NCBI GenBank assembly: GCA_045542735.1
Contig: JAZQLQ010000001.1
Coordinates: forward strand, 1-64,000
Source of the DNA: UBA2882 sp045542735
GTDB lineage: Bacteria > Bacillota > Clostridia > Lachnospirales > Lachnospiraceae
Reading direction: 5' to 3'
Length of the DNA stretch: 64,000 nt
Below, piece by piece: positions 43,175-52,800 of this stretch. Every line of letters begins with the position of its first letter. Position 1 is the first letter of the stretch. The notes under the pieces were generated by a model that was not told the DNA's origin, searched no databases, and saw only the letters and a list, made by a program, of their open reading frames with translations. The position numbers and the translations under genes are program-made.

Positions 43175-43424
43175 AGTTGAGAAATACAAACAGACGTTGA
43201 TAAGGAGTATTAAGAGTGTATTCCGTTTCAGAGAACTGCTGGTTGGTGCAAGGCAGTACGGTAAGCTCCCAACTCGCCTTGGAGTTCCTTTTGTGAAAAT
43301 AAGTAGCAAAGGGCGGGAAATCCCGTTACAGATTTAAAAGTGCGTACAAAATATTTGTGCGAACTAGAGTGGTACCACGGAATAATTGCCCTTTCGTCTC
43401 TAGACAGATGAAAGGGCATTTTTT
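43175..43424 (+). promoter_or_regulatory. T-box leader of leuS (leucine)
   Basis: The 328-base gap before leuS is a T-box riboswitch. The specifier is CTC (Leu) at 43273-43275, five bases before GGAG. The T-box sequence GAGTGGTACCACGG is at 43367-43380, followed by a terminator (TGCCCTTTC...GAAAGGGCA, 43387-43118 numbering continuing to 43418, then T run). The element should raise leuS expression when tRNA-Leu is uncharged. Confidence 0.93.
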
Positions 43425-43445
43425 ATTGAGAGAGGAGAAAGAATT

Positions 43446-45854
43446 ATGTCAGCACCTTACAACCACAAAGAAGTGGAAACAAAATGGCAGAAAGTATGGG
43501 ATGACGAGCAGGCATTTAAGGTTGGCGAAGATTTTAGCAAGCCCAAATTTTATGCGTTGGTTGAGTTTCCATATCCGTCAGGACAGGGTCTTCACGTAGG
43601 ACACCCCAGACCTTATACCGCATTGGATATTGTAGCAAGAAAAAGAAGAATGCAGGGATATAACGTACTGTATCCCATGGGATGGGATGCGTTTGGTCTT
43701 CCTACCGAAAACTTTGCAATCCAGAATAAGATTCATCCAAAGGTAGTAACTGCAAACAATGTAAGCAGATTCAAAAACCAGTTACATTCCTTAGGTTATT
43801 CCTTTGATTGGGACAGAGAAGTAAATACAACCGATCCTAATTACTATAAATGGACACAGTGGATTTTCTTAAAATTATTTAATGAAGGTCTTGCTTATAA
43901 ATCCGAGATGCCTATCAACTGGTGTACATCCTGTAAAGTTGGTCTTGCCAACGAAGAGGTTGTAAATGGTGTATGTGAGCGTTGCGGTTCTGAAGTTGTC
44001 CGTAAGGTTAAGAGCCAGTGGATGTTAAAGATTACTGAATATGCAGATAAGTTGATTGATGGTTTAGATACTGTTGATTATATTGAGCGTGTAAAAGTTT
44101 CCCAGAAAAACTGGATCGGCCGTAGCTACGGTGCAGAGGTTGACTTTGAAATCGCAGATACCGATGAGAAACTTCGCATTTATACTACAAGAGCAGATAC
44201 TTTGTTTGGTGTTACCTACATGGTAGTTTCTCCCGAACATCCTGTTTTAGACAAATATCAGGATCGTATCAAAAACTGGGATGATATTGTGGCATACAGA
44301 GAACAGGCTGCAAAGAAATCCGATTTCGAACGTAGTGAATTGGCAAAAGATAAAACAGGTGTATGCATTGACGGTATGATGGCTGTCAATCCCGTAAACA
44401 ATACACAGATTCCGATTTTTGTATCTGATTATGTATTGATGAGTTACGGAACCGGTGCTATTATGGCTGTTCCTGCCCATGATGAAAGAGACTGGGATTT
44501 TGCAAAGAAATTCGGTCTGCCCATCATTGAAGTTGTAGCCGGCGGCAAAGACGTACAGGAAGAGGTGTTTACTGATGTAGCAACAGGTGTGCTGGTAAAC
44601 TCCGGTTTCTTAAACGGCTTGGAAGTAGCACAGGCAAAAGAAAAGATGATTGCATATCTGGAAGAAAAAGGCATTGGCACAGCAAAAACCAATTACAAAT
44701 TAAGAGACTGGGTATTCTCCAGACAGCGTTATTGGGGTGAACCTATCCCGATTGTAAAATGTGACAAGTGTGGTTATGTAGCAATTCCTGAAAGTGAGCT
44801 TCCTTTGGAACTTCCTGAGGTAGAAAGCTATATGCCTACCGATAACGGCGAGTCTCCTTTGGCAACCATGACAGATTGGGTAAATACTACTTGCCCTTGC
44901 TGTGGCGGACCTGCACAGAGAGAAACCGATACCATGCCTCAGTGGGCTGGATCTTCCTGGTATTTCTTAAGATATATTGATCCTCACAACACAGAAGCAT
45001 TGGCAAGTAAAGAAGCATTGGATTACTGGTTGCCTATCGACTGGTACAACGGTGGTATGGAACATACTACACTCCACTTACTGTATTCCAGATTCTGGCA
45101 TAAATTCTTATATGACCAGGGTGTTGTACCTACATCTGAGCCTTACCAGAAGAGAACTTCCCATGGTATGATCCTTGGTGAAAATGGTGAGAAGATGAGT
45201 AAATCCCGCGGTAATGTAGTAAATCCCGATGATATCGTGAGAGACTACGGTGCAGATACACTTCGTACCTACGAAATGTTTATTGGTGCATTTGATTTAT
45301 CCGCTTCCTGGTCTGAAAATGGCGTAAAAGGTTGTCGCAGATTCTTGGAGCGTGTATGGAAACTGCAGGATATCCTGGTGGATGGAGATGAATACTCAGA
45401 TGATCTCATGACCAAGATGCATCAGACTATTAAGAAAGTATCCATGGATTATGAATCCTTGAAATACAACACTGCAATTGCGGCTCTTATGACATTATTA
45501 AATGATGTTGTGAAAAAGGGTGCAATTAATAAAGCAGAGTTTAAAACATTCCTGATTCTGTTAAATCCTGTGGCACCTCATATCACAGAAGAACTTTGGA
45601 ATGAAGCAGGTTATGAAGGCAGAGTATATCAGGCAGTATGGCCCGAATACGACGAAGCTAAGACTGTAGAAGATACTGTAGAAATCGCAGTTCAGGTAAA
45701 TGGTAAAACAAAAGCGGTTATTGAAGTGGCAAAAGATATCGATAAAGATGCTGCTATTGCAAAAGCAAAAGAAGCACTTGGCGATAAATTAACCGGAAAC
45801 ATCATCAAAGAAATCTACGTTCCCGGTAGGATTGTAAACATTGTTGCAAAATAA
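43446..45854 (+). CDS. leuS: leucine-tRNA ligase
   Basis: The 802-residue class I synthetase has the HIGH-type motif HVGHPRPYTALDIV (about residue 49), the CP1 editing domain (about 215-410) with a CTSCKVGLANEEV zinc-like region before it, and KMSKSRGNVV (about 580). The C-terminal part has the anticodon-binding domain. GAGAGGAGAAAG precedes the ATG directly after the T-box terminator. Confidence 0.96.
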   Translation: MSAPYNHKEVETKWQKVWDDEQAFKVGEDFSKPKFYALVEFPYPSGQGLHVGHPRPYTALDIVARKRRMQGYNVLYPMGWDAFGLPTENFAIQNKIHPKVVTANNVSRFKNQLHSLGYSFDWDREVNTTDPNYYKWTQWIFLKLFNEGLAYKSEMPINWCTSCKVGLANEEVVNGVCERCGSEVVRKVKSQWMLKITEYADKLIDGLDTVDYIERVKVSQKNWIGRSYGAEVDFEIADTDEKLRIYTTRADTLFGVTYMVVSPEHPVLDKYQDRIKNWDDIVAYREQAAKKSDFERSELAKDKTGVCIDGMMAVNPVNNTQIPIFVSDYVLMSYGTGAIMAVPAHDERDWDFAKKFGLPIIEVVAGGKDVQEEVFTDVATGVLVNSGFLNGLEVAQAKEKMIAYLEEKGIGTAKTNYKLRDWVFSRQRYWGEPIPIVKCDKCGYVAIPESELPLELPEVESYMPTDNGESPLATMTDWVNTTCPCCGGPAQRETDTMPQWAGSSWYFLRYIDPHNTEALASKEALDYWLPIDWYNGGMEHTTLHLLYSRFWHKFLYDQGVVPTSEPYQKRTSHGMILGENGEKMSKSRGNVVNPDDIVRDYGADTLRTYEMFIGAFDLSASWSENGVKGCRRFLERVWKLQDILVDGDEYSDDLMTKMHQTIKKVSMDYESLKYNTAIAALMTLLNDVVKKGAINKAEFKTFLILLNPVAPHITEELWNEAGYEGRVYQAVWPEYDEAKTVEDTVEIAVQVNGKTKAVIEVAKDIDKDAAIAKAKEALGDKLTGNIIKEIYVPGRIVNIVAK

Positions 45855-45872
45855 GCCGTGCAGATAAAAATG

Positions 45873-45918
45873 AAAAGAGTATGCATTCTGTTTACAGAAG
45901 ATGCATGCTCTTTTTATT
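45873..45918 (+). terminator. intrinsic terminator after leuS
   Basis: A 14-bp stem (AAAAGAGTATGCAT with ATGCATGCTCTTTT, one G-U) is extended by an inner TTCTG/CAGAA stem and followed by TTTTTATTTT. Confidence 0.85.
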
Positions 45919-46045
45919 TTTATCTATATGGCGCATGCCATCAAGCGAGCGACCGTAAGGTAGCGAGCCTTGCACGCCTTATTTTATCATGCTATAATGT
46001 CCTTTGTGCGCAATTTGCACATATACGAAAGGCAGTTGATTTTTG

Positions 46046-47425
46046 ATGAATATTAAGAAGTTTTTTGAGCCTACAGATATGACTGTAAGTACACCGTGGA
46101 AGAGCATTGGTCTGTTTTCCATTCCCATGGTTATCGGAAATATTGCACAACAATTATACAGTACCGTAGATAGTATTGTCGTTGGACATTATGTGGGCGA
46201 TAATGCATTGGCGGCTGTTGGTAGTGCGGCACCGATTTTTAATCTGCTCTTAGTTCTTTTTATCGGTATTTCTGCCGGTGTGGGGATTATGGTGGCACAA
46301 TATTTTGGCGCCAAATCAAGAGAGGATTTGTCCAAGACAATCGGAAGTTGTATTACACTGACAGCATTGGTATCTTTTGCTTTGATGATTGTATCGCCCT
46401 TGGTGGTCCGTCCGTTGTTACGTCTTTTGGATACTCCTGCATCAATTATAGATGATTGTACCTCCTATTTGATTATTATGATGCTCGGTATTGCCGGTAT
46501 GGCATATTATAATATTTTAAGTGGTATTTTGCGCGGAATGGGTGATTCCTTTTCTGCATTGTTGTATTTGTTGGTTGCTACAGTATTAAATATCGGATTA
46601 GACATTTGGTTTGTGGCAGGATTTGATATGGGTGTATCCGGTGTTGCTTTAGCAACGGTTATTGCTCAGGCTGTTTCCTCTGTTTTATGTATCCGGAAAC
46701 TGATGAATATGAAGGATACCTTTGATTTGACTAAGAAGGAATTAATTATGTCCAAATTCCATGTGGGCAGAATTGTGAAGCTGGGACTTCCTTCCGGTGC
46801 AACACAGGCGATTTTTTCTTCTGCAATGATTATTGTGCAGTCTTTGACCAATAGCTTTGGAGAATTGTTTATTGCAGCAAATGTTATTGTTATGCGTGTG
46901 GATGGTTTTGCCATGATGCCCAATTTCTCTTTTGGAACGGCTATGACCACTTATACAGGACAAAATGTAGGTGCCAAGAAAACGGACCGCGTGATTCTCG
47001 GTGCAAAACAGGGAACGATTATGGCAGTGTTATGTTCTGCTACTATTACAGGTATTATTCTGTTGTTTGGCAAGTACTTGATGCGTGTATTTACGGATAC
47101 GCCGGAATTGGTTAATATGAGCTATTATATGATGTGCATTCTGGCAGTGGGATATATTGCCATGGCAGTGACACAGAGCTTGTCCGGTGTTATGAGAGGA
47201 GCCGGCGATACGGTGACTCCTATGTGGATTTCGCTGTGTACATCGGTACTTATCCGTATCCCTGTGGCATATGGTATTTCGTGGCTTACAGCCACACCGG
47301 AGCTTCCTACGGGACGTAGTGAATGTATTCAGATTTCTTTGTTGACTTCATGGGTACTGGGAGCAGTTCTGACCTTTATCTTTTATAAAGCCGGTAAATG
47401 GAAAAGAGCGGTTAACGATATTTAA
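46046..47425 (+). CDS. MATE family efflux transporter
   Basis: The 459-residue protein has twelve predicted helices arranged as two similar halves. SIPMVIGNIAQQLYSTVDSIVVGHYVG at the start, and the second-half GLPSGATQAIFSSAMIIVQ, are typical of the multidrug and toxin extrusion family, which exports cationic compounds using Na+ or H+. Substrate unknown. ATG 46046 is preceded by AAAGG; a TTG one codon earlier is less likely. Its end overlaps the end of a convergent small gene by 14 bp. Confidence 0.92.
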   Translation: MNIKKFFEPTDMTVSTPWKSIGLFSIPMVIGNIAQQLYSTVDSIVVGHYVGDNALAAVGSAAPIFNLLLVLFIGISAGVGIMVAQYFGAKSREDLSKTIGSCITLTALVSFALMIVSPLVVRPLLRLLDTPASIIDDCTSYLIIMMLGIAGMAYYNILSGILRGMGDSFSALLYLLVATVLNIGLDIWFVAGFDMGVSGVALATVIAQAVSSVLCIRKLMNMKDTFDLTKKELIMSKFHVGRIVKLGLPSGATQAIFSSAMIIVQSLTNSFGELFIAANVIVMRVDGFAMMPNFSFGTAMTTYTGQNVGAKKTDRVILGAKQGTIMAVLCSATITGIILLFGKYLMRVFTDTPELVNMSYYMMCILAVGYIAMAVTQSLSGVMRGAGDTVTPMWISLCTSVLIRIPVAYGISWLTATPELPTGRSECIQISLLTSWVLGAVLTFIFYKAGKWKRAVNDI

Positions 47426-47684
47426 AACGTTGTAACATCATATCCATGCGCTTGATTTCTTCCGGCGTACTGTTCTTTTTTAAGACAGCAATAATAGCTT
47501 CCATTTCTTCTTCGGAAAACGAGATTTTTTCCTTTTTGGCACGGTTTGCCAGAGCCATTAGAAATGGAAGCTTTTCTTTGTCTTTTAATTGGTTCATTTC
47601 AAAGACCAGTTTTTGGAGAAAATCTAATTTAAATGTGGGGATTTCTTTCAGAGTGGGATCTTGCATCCAGGTATTATCTGCCAT
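47412..47684 (-). CDS. small hypothetical protein
   Basis: A 90-residue soluble, mostly helical, charged protein with no motif I recognise. AGGAGT precedes the ATG on the minus strand. It follows a 153-residue helical protein gene by 12 bases, so the two are cotranscribed. Its 3' end overlaps the MATE gene tail-to-tail. Confidence 0.68.
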   Translation of the reverse strand: MADNTWMQDPTLKEIPTFKLDFLQKLVFEMNQLKDKEKLPFLMALANRAKKEKISFSEEEMEAIIAVLKKNSTPEEIKRMDMMLQRFKYR

Positions 47685-47696
47685 AAAAATACTCCT

Positions 47697-48158
47697 TTAT
47701 GTCATAGAATTATTGAACATATCAAACATAAACAGTTGCTCTTCGCTTAAAAAACTTTTTAAGATATCCATTTGGTTGTTATCGGAAGAAGAATCATCAT
47801 TTGCTTGCGCCATCATATCCAGAATGGGTTGCATTTGTTTGAATTGTTCCATGGTCTGAAACATATTTTTGATTTTTTGGATCTTTCCTTTTTCTTCATC
47901 AGACAAATAGGGCATAATACTGCAAAAATATTGATCCAATGTAGCGGTGTTTAATGTGCTGTGTGTGTCAGAAGCGGCATCTGTGGAAAATTGTATTTGT
48001 TTAGCTGTTTGTATGGTGTATTCCAGTTCCAGAAATTTAATGTAGACTGCCAGAAATGAACGGTATACGGAAGGCAACAAGGGCATTGCCAGCTTGAGCA
48101 TCTGTATCTGTTGATTGGTATAAAGAGTATCAAAAGCACAAATGTTATCTTGTTCCAT
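47697..48158 (-). CDS. hypothetical helical protein
   Basis: A 153-residue, Met/Gln-rich, predicted all-helical protein with no signal peptide or named domain that I can see. Sequence such as QMLKLAMPLLPSVYRSFLAVYIKFLELEYTIQ suggests amphipathic helices. AAGGAGG gives a very strong ribosome site. First gene of a two-gene unit with the 90-residue protein. Confidence 0.68.
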   Translation of the reverse strand: MEQDNICAFDTLYTNQQIQMLKLAMPLLPSVYRSFLAVYIKFLELEYTIQTAKQIQFSTDAASDTHSTLNTATLDQYFCSIMPYLSDEEKGKIQKIKNMFQTMEQFKQMQPILDMMAQANDDSSSDNNQMDILKSFLSEEQLFMFDMFNNSMT

Positions 48159-48232
48159 TGTTGTCCTCCTTGGTTTTTTATTAGTTTATTGTAAGAGAAC
48201 TGTATTTATGCCATGGAATAAAGAACAGATTG

Positions 48233-48260
48233 AAAAAGGGGCAGGAGTCTGCCCCTTTTT
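48233..48260. terminator. terminator below the Cys-rich gene
   Basis: A perfect 12-bp stem (AAAAAGGGGCAG with CTGCCCCTTTTT) with a GAGT loop. The A and T tracts let it work in both directions; on the minus strand it ends the Cys-rich gene. Confidence 0.85.
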
Positions 48261-48271
48261 GTGGTTTGCTA

Positions 48272-48508
48272 TTAGCAGCAGGAGTTACCTCCGCAGCAGC
48301 ATAAAAGCAATAAGATAATGATAATGTCACATCCGCAACCATTGTTGTTTCCGCCGAAGAAACCGGAACCGGAGTTGCATCCACATCCGCATCCCCATCC
48401 GCTGCCATTACCGCAAAGAGATAATAAGATGATGATCCAGATTAAGCTGGAACAACAGTTGTTGTCGTTGTTATTGCATCCGCAGTTGCTTGCTGTTAAG
48501 TCACTCAT
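48272..48508 (-). CDS. small Cys/Gly/Asn-rich protein with two hydrophobic stretches
   Basis: A 78-residue protein with about 15 cysteines, many Gly and Asn residues, and two hydrophobic runs (IWIIILLSLCG, near residue 23, and CDIIIILLLLCC, near residue 60). It resembles in style the small Gly/Cys-rich spore-coat or chorion-like proteins annotated in Clostridia, but I cannot name it. A GGAGG site is well placed on this strand, and a terminator follows, which favours it over the overlapping plus-strand frame. Confidence 0.68.
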   Translation of the reverse strand: MSDLTASNCGCNNNDNNCCSSLIWIIILLSLCGNGSGWGCGCGCNSGSGFFGGNNNGCGCDIIIILLLLCCCGGNSCC

Positions 48509-48639
48509 AATAGAGCCTCCATATTGATTGTTATGGTTTATACTATGTGGGATATATGTCTGGGGTGCATGATGGAAATAAAAATTTAATAAAATAATAA
48601 AATTTTATAGAAAATATGTACTAGATGTGGGTTTGGGGC

Positions 48640-48667
48640 TTGCATAAAATTCAAGATATAGTAAAAT
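48640..48667 (+). promoter_or_regulatory. promoter of the sortase operon
   Basis: TTGCAT, a 16-bp spacer and TAAAAT (48662-48667), about 77 bases before the sortase ATG. Confidence 0.5.
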
Positions 48668-48743
48668 AAGAATAGTATTCATAAAATTGCTAAAAGTATG
48701 TGCAAAACAAGGAAAGGTGCAAAAACTGCACACATAATTCATC

Positions 48744-49799
48744 ATGACGGATCAGGAAAAAATTTTAATTATAAAGGAAAAGTTTGATTTAAATAATGAT
48801 AAAGACGTGATGCAGTTATATGGTGCATTACAAAGCGGAGAGATTCATTTTGATTCCCAGATAGGCAGAGACTTTGATGATATGATTTATGAAAGGGCAC
48901 AGATCATCAAACAAAAAGGAATCGGGGTCCAAAAGGAAACAAAGGCTGAAAGAAAGCCCAAGAAAAAGGTGGCAAAGAAGACAACAAAAAAGGTTGTTGT
49001 TTATACAAAAAAAGAAATGTTTGTGCGAAAAGTAATCATGGGAGTTTTGGTTTTGACCGCGATTACCTGTCTTGGTTATTTTGGCTTTTATTGTTATGAA
49101 GCATGGATGATTGATAAAGAAAATGAGCGGTTGGCACGCCTAAAGGAAAATGAGCAGTTGAATGATATGTATGAGGATCAGGTTGTTGAGGCACAGGTTG
49201 GAGAGGAAACAAAGTACTTTAAGGTATTAAGTCAGTATAAATCTTTATATAATCAAAATAAAAACCTAATTGGATGGCTCAAAATTGCCGATACAATAAT
49301 TGATTACCCTGTTATGCAAACAGGGGACAATGATTATTATCAAAATCATAATATCAATTTGGAAGAAGATCGCAACGGTGCCTTATTCATGGACACCGCT
49401 TGCGATGTGCGTACACCAAGTACCAATTTTATTATTTATGGTCATAATATGCGATCGGGCAAAATGTTTGGCTCTTTGGATGATTACGAAAGCGAAGCAT
49501 TTTATCAGGAGCATAAGACAATACAGTTTGATACCATTTATGAAGAAGGAACTTACGAGGTTATGTATGTGTTCCGGTCCAGGGTATATCAAAAGGACGA
49601 AGTGGTTTTCAAATATTACCAATTCATTGATGCAAATTCAGAGGAAGAGTTTAATTCTTACATGAAGGAAATGGCAGCACTATCTTTCTATGATACAGGT
49701 GTGACAGCAAGTTACGGAGATCAATTGTTAACGTTATCTACCTGTGATTATGAGGAAGAGGATGGAAGATTCGTAGTTGTTGCCAAACGTGTAGATTGA
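48744..49799 (+). CDS. srtB: class B sortase
   Basis: The 351-residue transpeptidase anchors surface proteins to peptidoglycan. After an unusual cytoplasmic N-terminus of about 95 residues (Lys-rich at 68-92) comes one membrane helix (about 97-117) and a class B catalytic domain: NLIGWLKIADTIIDYPVMQ, His234 in YGHNM, Cys334 in LSTCD and Arg342 in DGRFVVVAKR. The two following genes encode proteins with TPxTGD sorting signals and are surely its substrates in context (inference). The only purine-rich site (GGAAAGG, 48711-48717) is far upstream, with a GTGCA/TGCAC hairpin between it and the ATG. Confidence 0.9.
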   Translation: MTDQEKILIIKEKFDLNNDKDVMQLYGALQSGEIHFDSQIGRDFDDMIYERAQIIKQKGIGVQKETKAERKPKKKVAKKTTKKVVVYTKKEMFVRKVIMGVLVLTAITCLGYFGFYCYEAWMIDKENERLARLKENEQLNDMYEDQVVEAQVGEETKYFKVLSQYKSLYNQNKNLIGWLKIADTIIDYPVMQTGDNDYYQNHNINLEEDRNGALFMDTACDVRTPSTNFIIYGHNMRSGKMFGSLDDYESEAFYQEHKTIQFDTIYEEGTYEVMYVFRSRVYQKDEVVFKYYQFIDANSEEEFNSYMKEMAALSFYDTGVTASYGDQLLTLSTCDYEEEDGRFVVVAKRVD

Positions 49800-49814
49800 T
49801 AAAGGAGATCGAAT

Positions 49815-52800
49815 ATGGCTAAGAAAAAGGCTGTACAGACAAACAAAAAATCCAGTAAAGTGAGACGCACGGTCTTAGGTACCTTATCCGGTATCTTTAT
49901 GGCATCGGCATTGATTGTAGCTGCGATTCCGGTAAAGGATGTAGAAGCGGTGGAAGAAAACAGTCAGTTTACCAGTGCCTATGATGCAGATCCGGATCAT
50001 TGGATTCCTGATTATGTGGCAAGTGATGCACCCGTCTTTTATAGTAGTGATGCATTATTTGGTGTGGCATATGCCAACCGTGAAGGTAGTCCCGAGATGG
50101 AAGGTATCTTGGTGTATTATGATAGTGACAACTTCCAGGCGCCATCCAGTTTAGTAATTCCTGACGCGGTTGCGGCATTCCAGTATGATGATGAGATGCG
50201 GTTACGTGCTGTATATGAAGATGGTGAATATTTATATTATGTTTCTAAGGAAGCAGTTGTGGATGTATCCGGTAATGAATTGGAAGCAGAAGAGATTTCA
50301 CCTTGTCTGTCTACCAATATGGGTGAATGGCAAGGCAAAACCTTGTATTCCTCACAGGATGGTATTGTAAAAGATAGCGTACAGACACAGATTGTAGCTA
50401 ATGTCAGATACATCGGTAGCACCAAATATGTTCCGAATGTTGATTTAAATGCAGGTGTGGTTGTAGGTGCTTATGACACTACCGGTTTGGGTGTATTTGA
50501 AGATGCCCGTAACTTTAGTTCCCTGACCATCCCGGATCATATTCTTGCTATCGGTAACAATGCGTTTAAAGATTGTCAGATGAAATCCGTATCTGTTGCA
50601 AATAAGATTCACAGTATCGGAAATCATGCTTTTGATGGTTGTAACCAGTTGACATCCGTTACCTTGGCAAATGATACCAACTTAGAGGAAATCGGTGCTT
50701 ATGCCTTTGCGGATTGTACATATTTAACAAATATCAGTATCCCGAATCAGGTACAACAGATTGGTAGCGGATGTTTTATGAACTGTAAAAATCTTGCAGC
50801 AGCCAATTTGTATGGTTCTGAGGGAGATGGTAATACAAGCTTAAAATATATCGGTGATGGCGCGTTTTATAACTGCACCAGTCTGACACAGATTTCCTTG
50901 CCGGACCGCTTGGAAAATATTGATACGGTAAATTATCTGTTTTATGATTGTACATATTTGAATTTCCTTGGTTTGCCCCTATTACCCGGTGGCTCCAATT
51001 TGACAGGAGATTCTTCTGATAAGACATTTAATTACAACAATGTAACCGGTTGTTCCGGATTGATGACGGTTACTGTGCCCAACAGAGAGTTGAAGTTTGA
51101 TTGTAACTGTCCTTCCGGTGATTATCTGGAAGGTGACGGCGATGAATGTGCCTTCGGTTGGAAAAATCTGGGACTTCACACACCATTCCCTGATGAATAC
51201 AGAGTGGATGATAAGTTCTGTATCATGGGATACCGTAATTCAGAAGCCTATATGTATGTATGTGACCACGAATATGCCATCGGTTATCTGGATGAAGGTT
51301 ATAAAGGACAGTTCGAGCGAGTAAAAGGTAATTATTTCTATTGTGTAAATGAACAGAATGAATTGATTAAGTTTAGTATTGCAAAGCCCGGTGCGGATGC
51401 GTCCATTGTTGATATTCCCGATAACATCGGTACACATTATATCAACTCTATTGGTTCCAATACATTCCAGAATAATGAAGATATTAAGTATGTTCATATT
51501 CCGGCATCAGTAACCAATATTGCAGATAATGCGTTTAAGGGTTGTGCAAATCTGTCTGAGGTTGAGTTTGCGGATGCTATGACTGTTGAAAATATCGGAA
51601 CAGATGCTTTTAGGACTTTGGCAACCGATGATGATGTAAAGCTTATATTTGTCGGTACCATCGGCTTGGACAGTGAACCTTATGTCTACGCAATGCAACC
51701 GGAAAATAATTATAATGATGTAACATTGCCCACAAAATATATCTCTTATACCAGTCAGTTCCCTTACAATTTACAGATTGAATTAAAGGTTGAGAGAGAT
51801 GAAGTGACCAATGAAATCACTTCCTATGTACCCACCTTGGTAGATGCTCCCAGCTATGAAGATTTTGAAAGCGGAGATTATAGTTTATCCTCTTACGATA
51901 AGCAGGCAGAAGAGCAGAATGAGGTTGTCAGAAGAGCATTTGCAAAATACCGTAGTCAGAGTGTATCCGGCAACAGTCTTGTATATTCCGAAGATGAACA
52001 GGAAGTATTAGATGCTGTATTTAAAGCGACGATTCCTACCGGTGTATATGGTATGGAAGATGACATTTATCAGGATAGGGATTATTTAAAGAGCGTGATT
52101 CTCAATTCCATCGTAGAAGTACCGGATTATGCATTTGCAGACTGTGACGGATTGGAAACCTTCATCATGAGAAGTTCCGGTAAAGAAGGCGGAGAGTCTA
52201 TTGGTTCTTATGTATTTGAAGATGATGACTTGTTGACAACGGTGGTATTGCCTGAGACGTTGACAGAAATGGGTGCATTACCTTTTTATCATTGTTCCGC
52301 ATTGGAAGGTGTAGATTTCTCCAATGGTTCCAATTTCCGTTGTGAAAATGCCATTATTTATCAGGCAAAGACAGATGGCACCGAGCGATTGATAGAGTGT
52401 CTGGAAAACAGAGGTCTTACTGTAGGAACAGGTAAAGTCCGTGCAGAAGAACTTGCAAAGGTATCTGAAATTGATAAAAGTGCATTCCAGGATTGTAAAG
52501 GCGTGACACAGGTATTCTTTGGTCAGGCTCCCGTAGATGAGATTCCTGATTATTGTTTCAGTGATTGTGAGAGATTAAATTACTGTGAAGTATCTGACTA
52601 TACGACGACCATCGGCGAGTATGCTTTTAGAAATACAGCATTATCCGATATTAAGATTCCGGAAAGTGTACAGTTGATTGCTGACAATGCCTTTGTAAAT
52701 AAAGATTCGGATACAGGTGTTGAAAGTCTGTTAAAAGGCTTAAATATCCAGTGTACAGTTCCTTCTGCAGCATATTCCTATGCTTTGAAATACGGATTTG

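Noticed and set aside
45930..45985. AGCGAGC direct repeats with partial hairpin after leuS
   Set aside because: The pairing is broken in the middle and only one copy is seen, so it cannot be called a regulatory element or mobile repeat.
48318..48527. Pro/His-rich plus-strand frame over the Cys-rich gene
   Set aside because: No ribosome binding site; the minus-strand frame has GGAGG and a terminator.
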